Position numbers and translations under genes: made by a program | Shown here: positions 23,867-32,133 of the stretch, piece by piece | Layout: each line of letters starts with the position of its first letter | Position numbering within the stretch: the first letter of the stretch is position 1 | Origin: Streptomyces sp. NBC_01549 | GTDB taxonomy: Bacteria > Actinomycetota > Actinomycetes > Streptomycetales > Streptomycetaceae | DNA: 64,000 nucleotides | Direction of reading: 5' to 3' | Assembly (NCBI RefSeq): GCF_026339955.1 | Contig: NZ_JAPEPW010000001.1 | Location: 5,389,001 to 5,453,000 of the forward strand | The notes under the pieces: model-generated | Seen by the model: only the letters and a program-made list of their open reading frames with translations | Told to the model about the DNA's origin: nothing | Database searches by the model: none

Positions 23867-25294
23867 ATGAGCACGCCGCCCCTCGCCTCAGGCCCCGAAG
23901 ATCCCGGCGCGCTGCGGCCGCTGCTCGACACCGTCCTCGACGCGCTGCGAGACGGCCGAGAGGCACGCGGAGGCCCCCTGCCCGCCGGCGGACCGGAGAG
24001 CGTGGCCCGGCGCCTACGGGACGCGGTCGCCGACGTACTGCCCGAACAGGGGACCGAAGACGCCCTACGCGTCCTCGTACAGGCCCTCGCGGAGGGCGCC
24101 GCAGACCCCGCCGACCCCCTGTGCGTCGCCCACCTGCACTGCCCACCCCTCGCCGTCGCCACCGCCGCCGACCTCGCCGCCTCCGCCCTCAACCCCTCCA
24201 TGGACTCCTGGGACCAGGCCCCGGCCGCCTCGGAACTGGAAGCACTCGTCACCGAGGCCCTGGCCACCGAGGTCTACAAAAGGGCGAACAAGCCGCGCAA
24301 GAGCAACGAGCCGCACAAGAGCACAGCCCTCGTCACCACCGGCGGCACCGAGTCCAACCAACTCGCCCTCCTCCTCGCCCGGGAGGCCTACGCCGGTGTG
24401 CGGCTCATCTGCGGCGCCAACGCCCACCACTCCCTGCTCCGCGCCGCCTGGCTCCTCGGCCTGCCCGACCCCGTCGTCGTCCCCGCCCCCGCCGGCGTCA
24501 TGGACCTCGCCGCCCTGGACGAAGCCCTCACCGACTGTGGCGATCAGCGGCTCCGCCACGGGCAGGGCCCCCGCGGCTCCCTCCTCGTCGCCGCCACCGC
24601 CGGCACCACCGACGCCGGACTCATCGACCCCCTGCCCGACATCGCCGACCTCTGCGAAGCCCACGGCACCCGCCTCCACATCGACGCCGCCTACGGCGGA
24701 GGCCTCCTCTTCAGCGACCACCACCGCGGCAAACTCGACGGACTCGACCGCGCCCACACCGTCACCCTCGACCTGCACAAACTCGGCTGGCAGCCCGTCG
24801 CCGCAGGCCTCCTCGCCGTCAAGGACCCCCACGACCTCGACGCCCTGAGCCACCGCGCCGACTACCTCAACGCCGACGACGACACCGAAGCGGGCCTCCC
24901 CGACCTCCTCGGCCGCTCCCTGCGCACCTCCCGACGCCCCGACATCCTCAAAGTCGCCGTCACCCTCAAAACCCTGGGACGAGCGGGACTTGGTGCGCTC
25001 GTCGACCAGGTCTGCGCCCGCGCCGTCGAACTGGCGGACCTCGTCGAGGCACACCCCGGCTTCGAGCTCTACGACCCGCCCACCCTCAGCACCGTCCTGT
25101 TCCGGCCCGCCGAGGCCTCCGACGAAGCCGTCGCCACCGTACGCCGCACCCTCCTCCACGAAGGACGCGCCGTCCTCGGCCGAGCCCTGCTCGACGACCG
25201 CCTCTGGCTCAAAGCCACCCTCCTCAACCCCTACACCCGGCCGGGCGACCTGGCCGCGCTCCTGAAACTGGTGGAAGGACACACACCCCGATGA
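23867..25294 (+). CDS. PLP-dependent decarboxylase, DesA-like
   Basis: 475 residues; ATG 23867 has a strong GGAGGA site. Group II amino-acid decarboxylase: HLHCPPL and NPSMDSWDQAPAASELE active-site segments, TTGGTESNQLALLLARE, the His stacking on PLP in ANAHHSLLRAA, ATAGTTDAGLIDPLPDI with DAAYGGG, and the PLP lysine in LDLHKLGWQP (Lys305). Closest to lysine or diamine-forming decarboxylases of siderophore pathways such as DesA, which makes cadaverine; 2,4-diaminobutyrate decarboxylases are the alternative. The stop overlaps the start of an N-hydroxylase gene (ATGA), so the pair probably makes an N-hydroxydiamine. No acyltransferase or NIS synthetase follows. Confidence 0.85.
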   Translation: MSTPPLASGPEDPGALRPLLDTVLDALRDGREARGGPLPAGGPESVARRLRDAVADVLPEQGTEDALRVLVQALAEGAADPADPLCVAHLHCPPLAVATAADLAASALNPSMDSWDQAPAASELEALVTEALATEVYKRANKPRKSNEPHKSTALVTTGGTESNQLALLLAREAYAGVRLICGANAHHSLLRAAWLLGLPDPVVVPAPAGVMDLAALDEALTDCGDQRLRHGQGPRGSLLVAATAGTTDAGLIDPLPDIADLCEAHGTRLHIDAAYGGGLLFSDHHRGKLDGLDRAHTVTLDLHKLGWQPVAAGLLAVKDPHDLDALSHRADYLNADDDTEAGLPDLLGRSLRTSRRPDILKVAVTLKTLGRAGLGALVDQVCARAVELADLVEAHPGFELYDPPTLSTVLFRPAEASDEAVATVRRTLLHEGRAVLGRALLDDRLWLKATLLNPYTRPGDLAALLKLVEGHTPR

Positions 25295-26712
25295 GCCCGA
25301 CGCCCCTCCCCCCACCCCACGAGCCCGACGCGCCCCGCGACCTCGTGGGCATCGGCATCGGCCCGTTCAACCTCTCCCTCGCCGCCCTCGCCCACCCCCT
25401 CCCCGAACTCGACACCGTCTTCTACGAACAACGCCCCGGCTTCGACTGGCACCCGGGCCTGCTCATCGACGGCGCCACCCTCCAAGTCCCCTTCCTCGCC
25501 GACCTGGTCACCCTCGCCGACCCCGCCAGCCCCTGGTCCTTCCTCAACTACCTCAAGGACCGCGAACGCCTCTTCCCCTTCTACTTCGCCGAGCGCTTCC
25601 ACATGCAGCGCGCCGAATACGACGCCTACTGCCGCTGGGTCGCGGGCCGCCTCCCCGGACTCCACTTCGGCCACCAGGTCGACGCCGTCCGCTGGAACCC
25701 CGAACGCAACCTGTTCGAGGTCGACTTCACCCAACTCGACAACGAGGGAGAAGCCGAGGCCCTCGGCCGGACGTACACCCGCAACATCGTCCTCGGCGTC
25801 GGCACCGCACCCCACATCCCCGACCCCCTCAAACCCCTCGTCGAAGCCCCCGGCGTCCCCGTCATCCACGCCGCGGACTACCTCGCCCACCGCGAGCAGT
25901 TCCTCACCGCCGAACACATCACCGTCATCGGCGCGGGACAGTCAGGCGCCGAGGTCTTCCTCGACCTCCTGCGCAACCGGCCCGCCGGACACGAGCAGAT
26001 CCACTGGCTCGCCCGCACCGAGGCCTTTGCCCCGATGGAGTACTCCAAGCTGGGCCTCGAACACTTCACCCCCGACTACACCCGCTACTTCCACGCCCTC
26101 AGCGAGCCCGTACGCGACCGGCTCGTCGCCGCGCAATGGCAGCTCCACAAGGGCATCGACGCCGACACCATCGCCGCCATCCACGACGAGCTCTACCGCC
26201 GCACCCTTCACGGCGGCTGGCCCGACGCCGTCCTCACCCCCGCCGTCACCGTCCGCGCCGCGGGCCGCGTCGCCGCCACCCAGGTCGAACTCCACCTCGA
26301 ACACGGCCAACAGGGCACCCGCACGCGCCTCTTCACCGACGCCGTCGTCCTCGCCACCGGCTACCGTGAACGCCCCCTCGGCCAGATCCTCGCCGGACTC
26401 GACCCCTACCTGCGCCGCGACGGCGCCGAACGCCCCCGCATCGACGACCAGTTCCGCCTGGTTCTCGACCCCTGCGTCAACGGCCGGGTCTACGTCCAGA
26501 ACGCCGAACTCCACACCCACGGCGTCGGGGCCCCCGACCTCGGCCTCGCCGCCTGGCGCAGCGCCACCATCCTCAACTCGCTGACCGGCAAGGACCCCTA
26601 CCCGCTCCCGCGCCGCACCGCCTTCACCGCCTTCGGACTCGAACCCCAGTCCCAGGTCCCGCCCGCCCGCCACACCGCCCAGACCCTCAGCCCGCTCGTC
26701 GACGGACGGTAA
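25291..26712 (+). CDS. Lysine/ornithine/diamine N-monooxygenase, DesB-like
   Basis: 473 residues, coupled by ATGA to the decarboxylase. FAD- and NADPH-dependent N-hydroxylase: FAD loop GIGIGPFNLSLAALA near residue 20, substrate segment HPGLLIDGATLQVPFLADLVTL, NADPH loop VIGAGQSGAEVFLDLL near residue 212, and the ATGY motif (VVLATGYRERPLG) near 350. Hydroxylates the terminal amine of a diamine or basic amino acid as the first step towards a hydroxamate siderophore. In desferrioxamine operons desC and desD follow; here the operon ends at a hairpin terminator at 26719 and the next gene is convergent. Confidence 0.88.
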   Translation: MSPTPLPPPHEPDAPRDLVGIGIGPFNLSLAALAHPLPELDTVFYEQRPGFDWHPGLLIDGATLQVPFLADLVTLADPASPWSFLNYLKDRERLFPFYFAERFHMQRAEYDAYCRWVAGRLPGLHFGHQVDAVRWNPERNLFEVDFTQLDNEGEAEALGRTYTRNIVLGVGTAPHIPDPLKPLVEAPGVPVIHAADYLAHREQFLTAEHITVIGAGQSGAEVFLDLLRNRPAGHEQIHWLARTEAFAPMEYSKLGLEHFTPDYTRYFHALSEPVRDRLVAAQWQLHKGIDADTIAAIHDELYRRTLHGGWPDAVLTPAVTVRAAGRVAATQVELHLEHGQQGTRTRLFTDAVVLATGYRERPLGQILAGLDPYLRRDGAERPRIDDQFRLVLDPCVNGRVYVQNAELHTHGVGAPDLGLAAWRSATILNSLTGKDPYPLPRRTAFTAFGLEPQSQVPPARHTAQTLSPLVDGR

Positions 26713-26718
26713 GAAGAA

Positions 26719-26742
26719 GACCCCGGACACACGTCCGGGGTC
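26719..26742. terminator. Hairpin terminator between convergent genes
   Basis: GACCCCGGAC at 26719-26728 pairs perfectly with 26733-26742 across an ACAC loop, seven bases after the N-monooxygenase stop. There is no U-run on the plus strand, as is usual in Streptomyces. It also faces the end of the nucleotidase gene and may act in both directions. Confidence 0.7.
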
Positions 26743-26765
26743 CAGAAAACAAGCGTGCGAGCAAA

Positions 26766-26813
26766 CAGGCGGCCTGGAAATCGGGCGGCCTGGAAAACAG
26801 GCGGCCTAGAAAA
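26766..26813. repeat. 16-bp tandem repeat, three copies
   Basis: Three consecutive 16-bp units of the form CRGGCGGCCTRGAAAA (26766, 26782 and 26798) differ from each other by two or three bases. The third unit contains the TAG stop of the convergent nucleotidase gene. No hairpin is formed by the unit itself. Confidence 0.6.
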
Positions 26814-28620
26814 CCGGCGTGCCGTCGCGCGTGAGCTTCCAGTCCACCGAAGCGAACTCCTTCGGGTCGAGCACACCCTTCGCCGTCACCCACTCGGCGA
26901 TCCGCGTACGGATCTCCGTCGACTCCGACCAGACCTCCTTCGCGGACGCCACATGCGGGAAGGCACCGCCACCGTTCGCCCGGTAGTTGTTCACCGCGAA
27001 CACGAACTGCTGCGCGTCGTCCAGCGCCGCACCGTTGTACGTCAGGTTCTTGATCCGTGAACCCTCCGCCTGCGCGATGTCGATGTCGTACCGGAGCCCC
27101 GACACATAGTCGTAGTTGTAGTCCGGACGGTTGTTCGCGTTCGTCAGCTTCTCCGTGTCGACCACCGCACCGGCCGCCGTCCGCACGAAGTAGTTCGCCG
27201 AGTACTCCAGGTACGCCCGCACCTGCGCCCCCGTCAGCACCTTCGCGACCAGCGTGTTGTCATACACGTACAGGCTCGACAGATCCCGGATCGTCACCTT
27301 GCCCGCCGGGATCTCGGAGGTCCGCGAGAACGGCGACGCCTGCGCGATCACCGGCAGCGACGCGTACTCCGTACCCACCAGCGCCGCCTTGACCACGTCC
27401 TCCTGCACCTTGGTGATCAGGTCGATGATCGGGGCGTCCTTGTAACGCGCCTCGACCGTCGTCAGCGTGTCCGTGGCCGTGCCGACGACCTGGTTGACAT
27501 ACGCCACCACCAGATCGTGCTCGTCCTTCAGCAGCCGGGTGATCTTCGGGTCGTCGGCGACCGAGTTCGAGTTGCGGACGGACGCCGCCACCGACTCGAC
27601 CTGCCACTTCCCCTTCTCGAAGACCAGCTCGAAGTCGAACACCGACAGCCGCTCCGCGTACGCCAGCGGCTCCGACAGCACCACCGTCCTGCCGGTCTCG
27701 GCGTTGGTGACCTTCAGCTCGGGGATCTCCACATGCGCGTGCCCGACGAGAATCGCGTCGATCCCCGGCACCTGCTGGGCGACGAGCGCCGCCGAGTTCT
27801 CGACGTACGGCAGCTGGTCACCGTACGAGGACGTGCCGGACGAACCGGAGTGCGCCGACACCACCACCACGTCCGCACCCATCGACCGCAGCTTCGGCAC
27901 CCACTTCGCCGCCTGCTCCTCCAGACCCGGGAACGTCAACTTCCCCTGGACGTACGCCTTGTCCCAGATCGCGATACCCGGGTTCGTCAGACCGAGCACC
28001 GCCACCTTCACCGACGGGGCACCCGGCACATGGAATGTCTTCATGAAGTACGGCGGGAAGGCGGGCTTCAGCGTCTTCGCGTCCAGCGCGTTCGCACCCA
28101 GCAGCGGGAAGCGGCACTGCGACTCGAACTTCCGCAGCGTCTCGATGCCGTAGTTGAACTCATGGTTGCCCAGCGCCACCGCGTCATAGCCGATCGCGTT
28201 CATCGCCTGCGCCATCGGGTGCACCGGACCACCCTTGGCGGTGATCGGGTCCACCTTCGCGTAGTAGTACGTCAGCGGAGTGCCCTGGATCGTGTCGCCC
28301 GCGTCCAGAAGGAGCGTGTTGCACCGCCCCTTCTCCTTGCGGATCTCGTTCACCAGCGTCGAGATCCGCGCCAGACCCTGCGCGTTGCCCGCGGTGTCCT
28401 TGTACTCCGCGTCCTTGAAGTAGTCCCAGTTGAAGACGTGTCCATGCAGGTCCGTCGTGCCCATGACGGTGAGGGAGTACCGCTTCACAGGCTTCTTCCC
28501 ACCCCCTGCCGTCGCCGAGGTCGCCGCCTGCGCGGACGGAGCCGCGACCGCACCGGTCAACGCCACCCCCGCACCCGTCACGGCGGACTTCTTCAGGAAC
28601 TTCCGGCGGTTCAACGGCAT
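26806..28620 (-). CDS. Tat-exported 2',3'-cyclic-nucleotide phosphodiesterase / 5'-nucleotidase
   Basis: 604 residues from ATG 28620 with AAGGAG eight bases upstream. Twin-arginine signal (NRRKFLKKSAV, then hydrophobic stretch ending AQA). N-terminal calcineurin-like domain with metal-binding motifs TDLHGHV, DAGDTIQGT, GNHEFNYG, SAHSG and GHAHVE; C-terminal 5'-nucleotidase domain with the NNYRANGGG substrate loop. Removes phosphate from extracellular nucleotides, giving phosphate and nucleosides. The family length (about 600) is complete. Divergent from the SIMPL gene; the 138-bp gap shows no convincing PHO box on reading. Confidence 0.9.
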   Translation of the reverse strand: MPLNRRKFLKKSAVTGAGVALTGAVAAPSAQAATSATAGGGKKPVKRYSLTVMGTTDLHGHVFNWDYFKDAEYKDTAGNAQGLARISTLVNEIRKEKGRCNTLLLDAGDTIQGTPLTYYYAKVDPITAKGGPVHPMAQAMNAIGYDAVALGNHEFNYGIETLRKFESQCRFPLLGANALDAKTLKPAFPPYFMKTFHVPGAPSVKVAVLGLTNPGIAIWDKAYVQGKLTFPGLEEQAAKWVPKLRSMGADVVVVSAHSGSSGTSSYGDQLPYVENSAALVAQQVPGIDAILVGHAHVEIPELKVTNAETGRTVVLSEPLAYAERLSVFDFELVFEKGKWQVESVAASVRNSNSVADDPKITRLLKDEHDLVVAYVNQVVGTATDTLTTVEARYKDAPIIDLITKVQEDVVKAALVGTEYASLPVIAQASPFSRTSEIPAGKVTIRDLSSLYVYDNTLVAKVLTGAQVRAYLEYSANYFVRTAAGAVVDTEKLTNANNRPDYNYDYVSGLRYDIDIAQAEGSRIKNLTYNGAALDDAQQFVFAVNNYRANGGGAFPHVASAKEVWSESTEIRTRIAEWVTAKGVLDPKEFASVDWKLTRDGTPVF

Positions 28621-28758
28621 GTCTATGGCTCCTTGGGGAATGGTCAACGACGCGCGTAGATTCTGACCCAAACATGACACACCAGAACAGGTCCTGGAGG
28701 TTTCCATCTGGTGACCACCGGGCACCACGACCACCCTTCCGGTGACAGAGTGGGGCGT

Positions 28759-29472
28759 ATGACCCCCACCGCAGAGGAACCCCGACCCGCAGTCCCCTAC
28801 GGAACCCCCGCAGCACCCCGCATCGCCGTCCGCGGCGAAGCCCACCTCGAAGTCGACCCCGAGATCGCCCGCATCGGCATCACCGTCAGCGCCCGCGGCA
28901 CCGACCGACGCGACGCCCTCGCCGACCTCACCCGCCGCAACGCCACCGCGATGGACCTCGTCAAGTCCTACGGAGACGTCGTCGAACACCTCGAAACCGG
29001 CGCCTTCTCCATCAGCCCCGAACTCACCAAACACGGCCGAGGCGAACGCATCCGGGCCTACCACGGCCGCGTCCACCTCACCGCCGAACTCACCGACTTC
29101 ACCGCACTCGGCGAACTCACGACCCGCCTCGCGGACCTCGACCTCACCAGCGTCGACGGCCCCTGGTGGGCCCTGCGCCCCGACTCGCCCTCCCACCGCC
29201 AAGCCCGCCAACAAGCGGTCCGCGAAGCCGTCCAACGCGCCCGCGAATACGCCGACGCCCTCGGCACCACCCTCGCCGCCCTCGTCGAACTCGCCGACAT
29301 CGGCGCCGAGAACACCCAGCCCTACCCCGCCACCCCCGGCCGCGCCATGCGCTCCATGTCCTTCGCCGGCGCCGCCCCCGAAGAAGCAGCCCCCCTCGAC
29401 CTCGAACCCCAACGCCAACACGTCTACGCCCAGGTCAACGCCCGATTCACAATGGCACCGCCGGAACTCTAA
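28759..29472 (+). CDS. SIMPL domain protein (DUF541)
   Basis: 237 residues. ATG 28759 gives the compact family start (PRIAVRGEAHLEVDPEIARIGITVSARG); the upstream GTG at 28711 would only add disordered sequence. SIMPL proteins form oligomers and often localise outside the cytoplasmic membrane, but this one lacks a signal peptide. Visible family features are the first beta-strand pair, FSISPEL and HGRVHLTAELTDF, and the long helix RQARQQAVREAVQRAREYADALG. The molecular role is not established. Confidence 0.8.
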   Translation: MTPTAEEPRPAVPYGTPAAPRIAVRGEAHLEVDPEIARIGITVSARGTDRRDALADLTRRNATAMDLVKSYGDVVEHLETGAFSISPELTKHGRGERIRAYHGRVHLTAELTDFTALGELTTRLADLDLTSVDGPWWALRPDSPSHRQARQQAVREAVQRAREYADALGTTLAALVELADIGAENTQPYPATPGRAMRSMSFAGAAPEEAAPLDLEPQRQHVYAQVNARFTMAPPEL

Positions 29473-29622
29473 AGCGCGGACCGGCCGCCATAAAGCACCG
29501 ACCCGCTCATCAGAGCACCCCCACGCACAATTCAACTGTTGTCAATAAGGCTTCACGCAAAGGTTGTTGAGTAGTCACGCTGGACCAATTCTCTACCGAC
29601 CGGTAAGGCCTAGGCTCAAACC

Positions 29623-31059
29623 ATGCGCCGAGCAAAAATCGTCTGTACATTGGGCCCCGCCACCGACTCGTACGACCAGCTCAAAGCCCTGGTCGACGCA
29701 GGAATGGACGTAGCCCGCTTCAACCTCAGCCACGGCACCTACGCCGAACACGAGGAGCGCTACCAGCGCGTGCGAAAGGCCTCCGACGAGACCGGCCGCA
29801 GCGTCGGACTGCTCGCCGACCTTCAAGGCCCGAAGATCCGACTCGGCCGCTTCACCGAAGGCCCCGTACTCCTTGAACGCGGAGACACCTTCACCATCAC
29901 CGTCGAAGAAGGCGCCGAAGGCGACCGCCTCACCTGCGGCACCACCTACTCGGGCCTCGCGGCCGACGTCACCCCCGGCGAACGCATCCTCGTCGACGAC
30001 GGCAAGGTCTGCCTCGAGGTCACCGCCGTCGACGGCCCCCGCGTCCACACCACCGTCATCGAAGGCGGCATGGTCTCCGACCACAAGGGCCTCAACCTCC
30101 CCGGCGTCGCCGTCTCCGTCCCCGCCCTCTCCGACAAGGACGAAGCAGACCTCCGCTGGGCCCTGCGCACCGGCTTCGACGTCATCGCCCTCTCCTTCGT
30201 CCGCAGCGGCCGCGACATCGAAGACGTCCACCGCATCATGGACGAGGAAGGCCGCCGCCTCCCCGTCATCGCCAAGGTCGAGAAGCCCCAGGCGGTCGAA
30301 GCGATCGACGACATCGTCGCCGCCTTCGACGGCATCATGGTCGCCCGCGGCGACCTGGGCGTCGAAATGCCCCTCGAACAGGTCCCGATCGTCCAGAAGC
30401 GCGCCATCAAACTGGCCAAACGCAACGCCAAGCCGGTCATCGTCGCCACCCAGATGCTCGACTCGATGATCGACAACTCCCGCCCCACCCGCGCCGAGGC
30501 CTCCGACGTCGCCAACGCCGTCATCGACGGCACGGACGCCGTGATGCTCTCCGGCGAGACGAGCGTCGGCAAATACCCCGTGGAAACCGTCCGGACGATG
30601 TCCCGCATCGTCGAGGCCGCCGAGGAGGACATCCTCGCCAAGGGCCTCCCGCCCCTCACCGACCGCAACAAACCCCGCACCCAGGGCGGCGCGGTCGCCC
30701 GCGCGGCGGCGGAGATGGGCGACTTCCTCGGCGCCAAGTTCCTCGTCGCCTTCACCCAGTCCGGCGACACGGTCCGCCGCCTCTCCCGCTACCGCTCCCC
30801 GATCCCCCTCCTCGCCTTCACCCCCACCCCGGCGACCCGCTCCCAGCTGAACCTGACCTGGGGCGTAGAAACGTTCCTGGGGCCGCATGTCGGCTCCACC
30901 GACGCGATGGTCGACCAGGTGGACGAACTCCTCCTGAGGTACGGCCGCTGCGAAAAGGGCGACATCGTCGTCATCACCGCCGGCTCCCCGCCCGGCGTCT
31001 CGGGCACCACGAACCTCGTCCGCGTCCACCACATCGGAGAGGACGACAGCCCCAAGTAG
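29623..31059 (+). CDS. pyk: Pyruvate kinase
   Basis: 478 residues. ATG 29623 lies six bases after TAGGCT (29611), which looks like a -10 hexamer, and there is no ribosome site, so the message may be leaderless. Full pyruvate kinase: MRRAKIVCTLGPATDSY, FNLSHG, DLQGPKIRLG, SFVRSGRDIEDV, the catalytic KVEKPQAVE and the Mg/substrate motif IMVARGDLGVEMPLEQVP, ATQMLDSMI, DAVMLSGETSVGKYPVE, then the C-terminal allosteric domain. Converts phosphoenolpyruvate and ADP to pyruvate and ATP. Streptomyces carry two pyk genes; the position next to pdtaR is that of the pyk2 locus as I remember it. Confidence 0.95.
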   Translation: MRRAKIVCTLGPATDSYDQLKALVDAGMDVARFNLSHGTYAEHEERYQRVRKASDETGRSVGLLADLQGPKIRLGRFTEGPVLLERGDTFTITVEEGAEGDRLTCGTTYSGLAADVTPGERILVDDGKVCLEVTAVDGPRVHTTVIEGGMVSDHKGLNLPGVAVSVPALSDKDEADLRWALRTGFDVIALSFVRSGRDIEDVHRIMDEEGRRLPVIAKVEKPQAVEAIDDIVAAFDGIMVARGDLGVEMPLEQVPIVQKRAIKLAKRNAKPVIVATQMLDSMIDNSRPTRAEASDVANAVIDGTDAVMLSGETSVGKYPVETVRTMSRIVEAAEEDILAKGLPPLTDRNKPRTQGGAVARAAAEMGDFLGAKFLVAFTQSGDTVRRLSRYRSPIPLLAFTPTPATRSQLNLTWGVETFLGPHVGSTDAMVDQVDELLLRYGRCEKGDIVVITAGSPPGVSGTTNLVRVHHIGEDDSPK

Positions 31060-31076
31060 CACCCAAGGAGAGGGGA

Positions 31077-31853
31077 TCAGAATTTGGGGCCTACGTGGGC
31101 GTCCATGAGGGCGACGGAGGCCTTCTTGGCAACGGAGATGTTGTACGGCTTTCCGTTGCGGGTGCAGTGCGTCCACTGAATGCCGAGCTTGTCCAGTGTC
31201 TCGGTGTAGAGCCGGCGGATGTCGTCGGACATATTGGTGAAGAAATACCGGGGATACTCATAACGCTTGCACACACCGTCGACCGGCCGGGTCGTCCAGT
31301 TGATGATCCGGCATCCGTCGGAGTGGATGAGGCCACGGACGAATTCCCAGGGATGAGCGTCGACGATTTCCTGTTGCCAGGGTTCGAGAACGATCGCGCG
31401 CTCATGCTTCTTGCCGGGGCCGTGCTGCGGGAACAGGCAGGGCCAGTGCTTGCTGTAGCACGTGACGTACTGACAGCCCTGGCGCTGGACGCGGAAGACC
31501 TTGTTCGCGGGGCGCAGGATCTGCATGGCTTCGGCGCAGGCGTCGATGAGGCCAGGCCAGGCATCCGCGCATGCGATGCGGAGGAAGTAGGCCCCTCTTC
31601 GGAGGCGGCTGATGCAGCCGTCTCCGAGATAGAGGCCCAACAGGTAGGCGTACGCGGCTGGATCGGAAGGTCCGTGCGGAGCGTCGCAGCACCGTGGACA
31701 GGGCTGTGCGCGGTTCCGGTCGAGGGGCTCGACGCGTATCTGCCAGGACCGGATCGCGGAGCGCGACACCCCGGTCTCCTTGCTCACCGAGTTCAGACTG
31801 CGTCCTTGAGCAACCAGAGCCAGAGCTCGCTTGCGTGTGCCCATGTCGTACAT
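31077..31853 (-). CDS. Free-standing LAGLIDADG homing endonuclease-like protein
   Basis: 258 residues from ATG 31853 (or ATG 31844). The N-terminus is a small helix-turn-helix (RKRALALVAQGRSLNSVSKETGVSRSAIRSWQ). Two LAGLIDADG-type helices follow: AAYAYLLGLYLGDGCIS near residue 67 and PWEFVRGLIHSDGCRI near 166, each ending in the acidic residue that cuts DNA. A CPRCC segment lies between. The frame is intact and its codon choice is visibly less GC-rich than its neighbours, which fits horizontal transfer. It lies convergent to pyk and just downstream of the tRNA gene and its terminator. Whether it cuts DNA or acts as a regulator is unknown. Confidence 0.8.
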   Translation of the reverse strand: MYDMGTRKRALALVAQGRSLNSVSKETGVSRSAIRSWQIRVEPLDRNRAQPCPRCCDAPHGPSDPAAYAYLLGLYLGDGCISRLRRGAYFLRIACADAWPGLIDACAEAMQILRPANKVFRVQRQGCQYVTCYSKHWPCLFPQHGPGKKHERAIVLEPWQQEIVDAHPWEFVRGLIHSDGCRIINWTTRPVDGVCKRYEYPRYFFTNMSDDIRRLYTETLDKLGIQWTHCTRNGKPYNISVAKKASVALMDAHVGPKF

Positions 31854-31893
31854 GTGGTAACTCTGGGCGAGTGATCGTGGCCGTGCGCAGCAA

Positions 31894-31931
31894 AAAAGCG
31901 GATGTTCACGAGAACGGGAACATCCGCTTTT
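31894..31931 (-). terminator. Intrinsic terminator of the tRNA gene
   Basis: A 14-bp perfect stem, 31918-31931 with 31894-31907, and a 10-base loop. On the minus strand the stem is followed by a run of T (complement of AAAAAA at 31892-31897), a textbook Rho-independent terminator about 30 bases after the tRNA 3' end. Confidence 0.85.
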
Positions 31932-31960
31932 CTGTGGTGACCTTGGAATCCAAGGAAAAG

Positions 31961-32033
31961 TGCCCCGAGTCGGATTCGAACCGACGCTGTATGGGTTTTG
32001 AATCCATGGCCTCTACCGCTGGGCTACCGGGGC
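31961..32033 (-). tRNA. tRNA with anticodon CAA (nominally Leu), class I form
   Basis: Cloverleaf read on the minus strand: acceptor GCCCCGG pairs with TCGGGGC (one G-T), discriminator A at 31961, D-arm GCCCAGCGGTAGAGGC, anticodon arm ATGGA-TTCAAAA-CCCAT, five-base variable loop ACAGC, T-arm GTCGGTTCGAATCCGAC. CCA is not encoded. The anticodon CAA would read UUG (Leu), yet bacterial leucine tRNAs have a long variable arm and this one does not; the last anticodon-stem pair is an A-C mismatch. It may be a divergent tRNA that is poorly charged or charged with another amino acid. An intrinsic terminator follows. Confidence 0.8.
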
Positions 32034-32064
32034 CCCTTCGAAATGAAGGTCAGCGGTCACCCGC

Positions 32065-32104
32065 CGTGACACCACCATACCGCAGCTGGGTAGGCTCTTG
32101 TCAG
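32065..32104. promoter_or_regulatory. Possible overlapping divergent promoters for the tRNA and pdtaR
   Basis: Minus strand: CTGACA (32104-32099) and TATGGT (32079-32074) spaced 19 bp, pointing to the tRNA. Plus strand: GTGACA (32066-32071) and TAGGCT (32091-32096), also 19 bp, pointing to pdtaR. Spacing is slightly long in both. Inferred from hexamers only. Confidence 0.3.
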
Positions 32105-32133
32105 CAGTACCCCGCCCTGAACGAGGAGCCCCC

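Noticed and set aside
31961..32033. Glutamine or suppressor tRNA
   Set aside because: The seven-base loop TTCAAAA puts CAA at positions 34-36; shifting the loop to read CUG, UUG or a stop anticodon breaks the stem.
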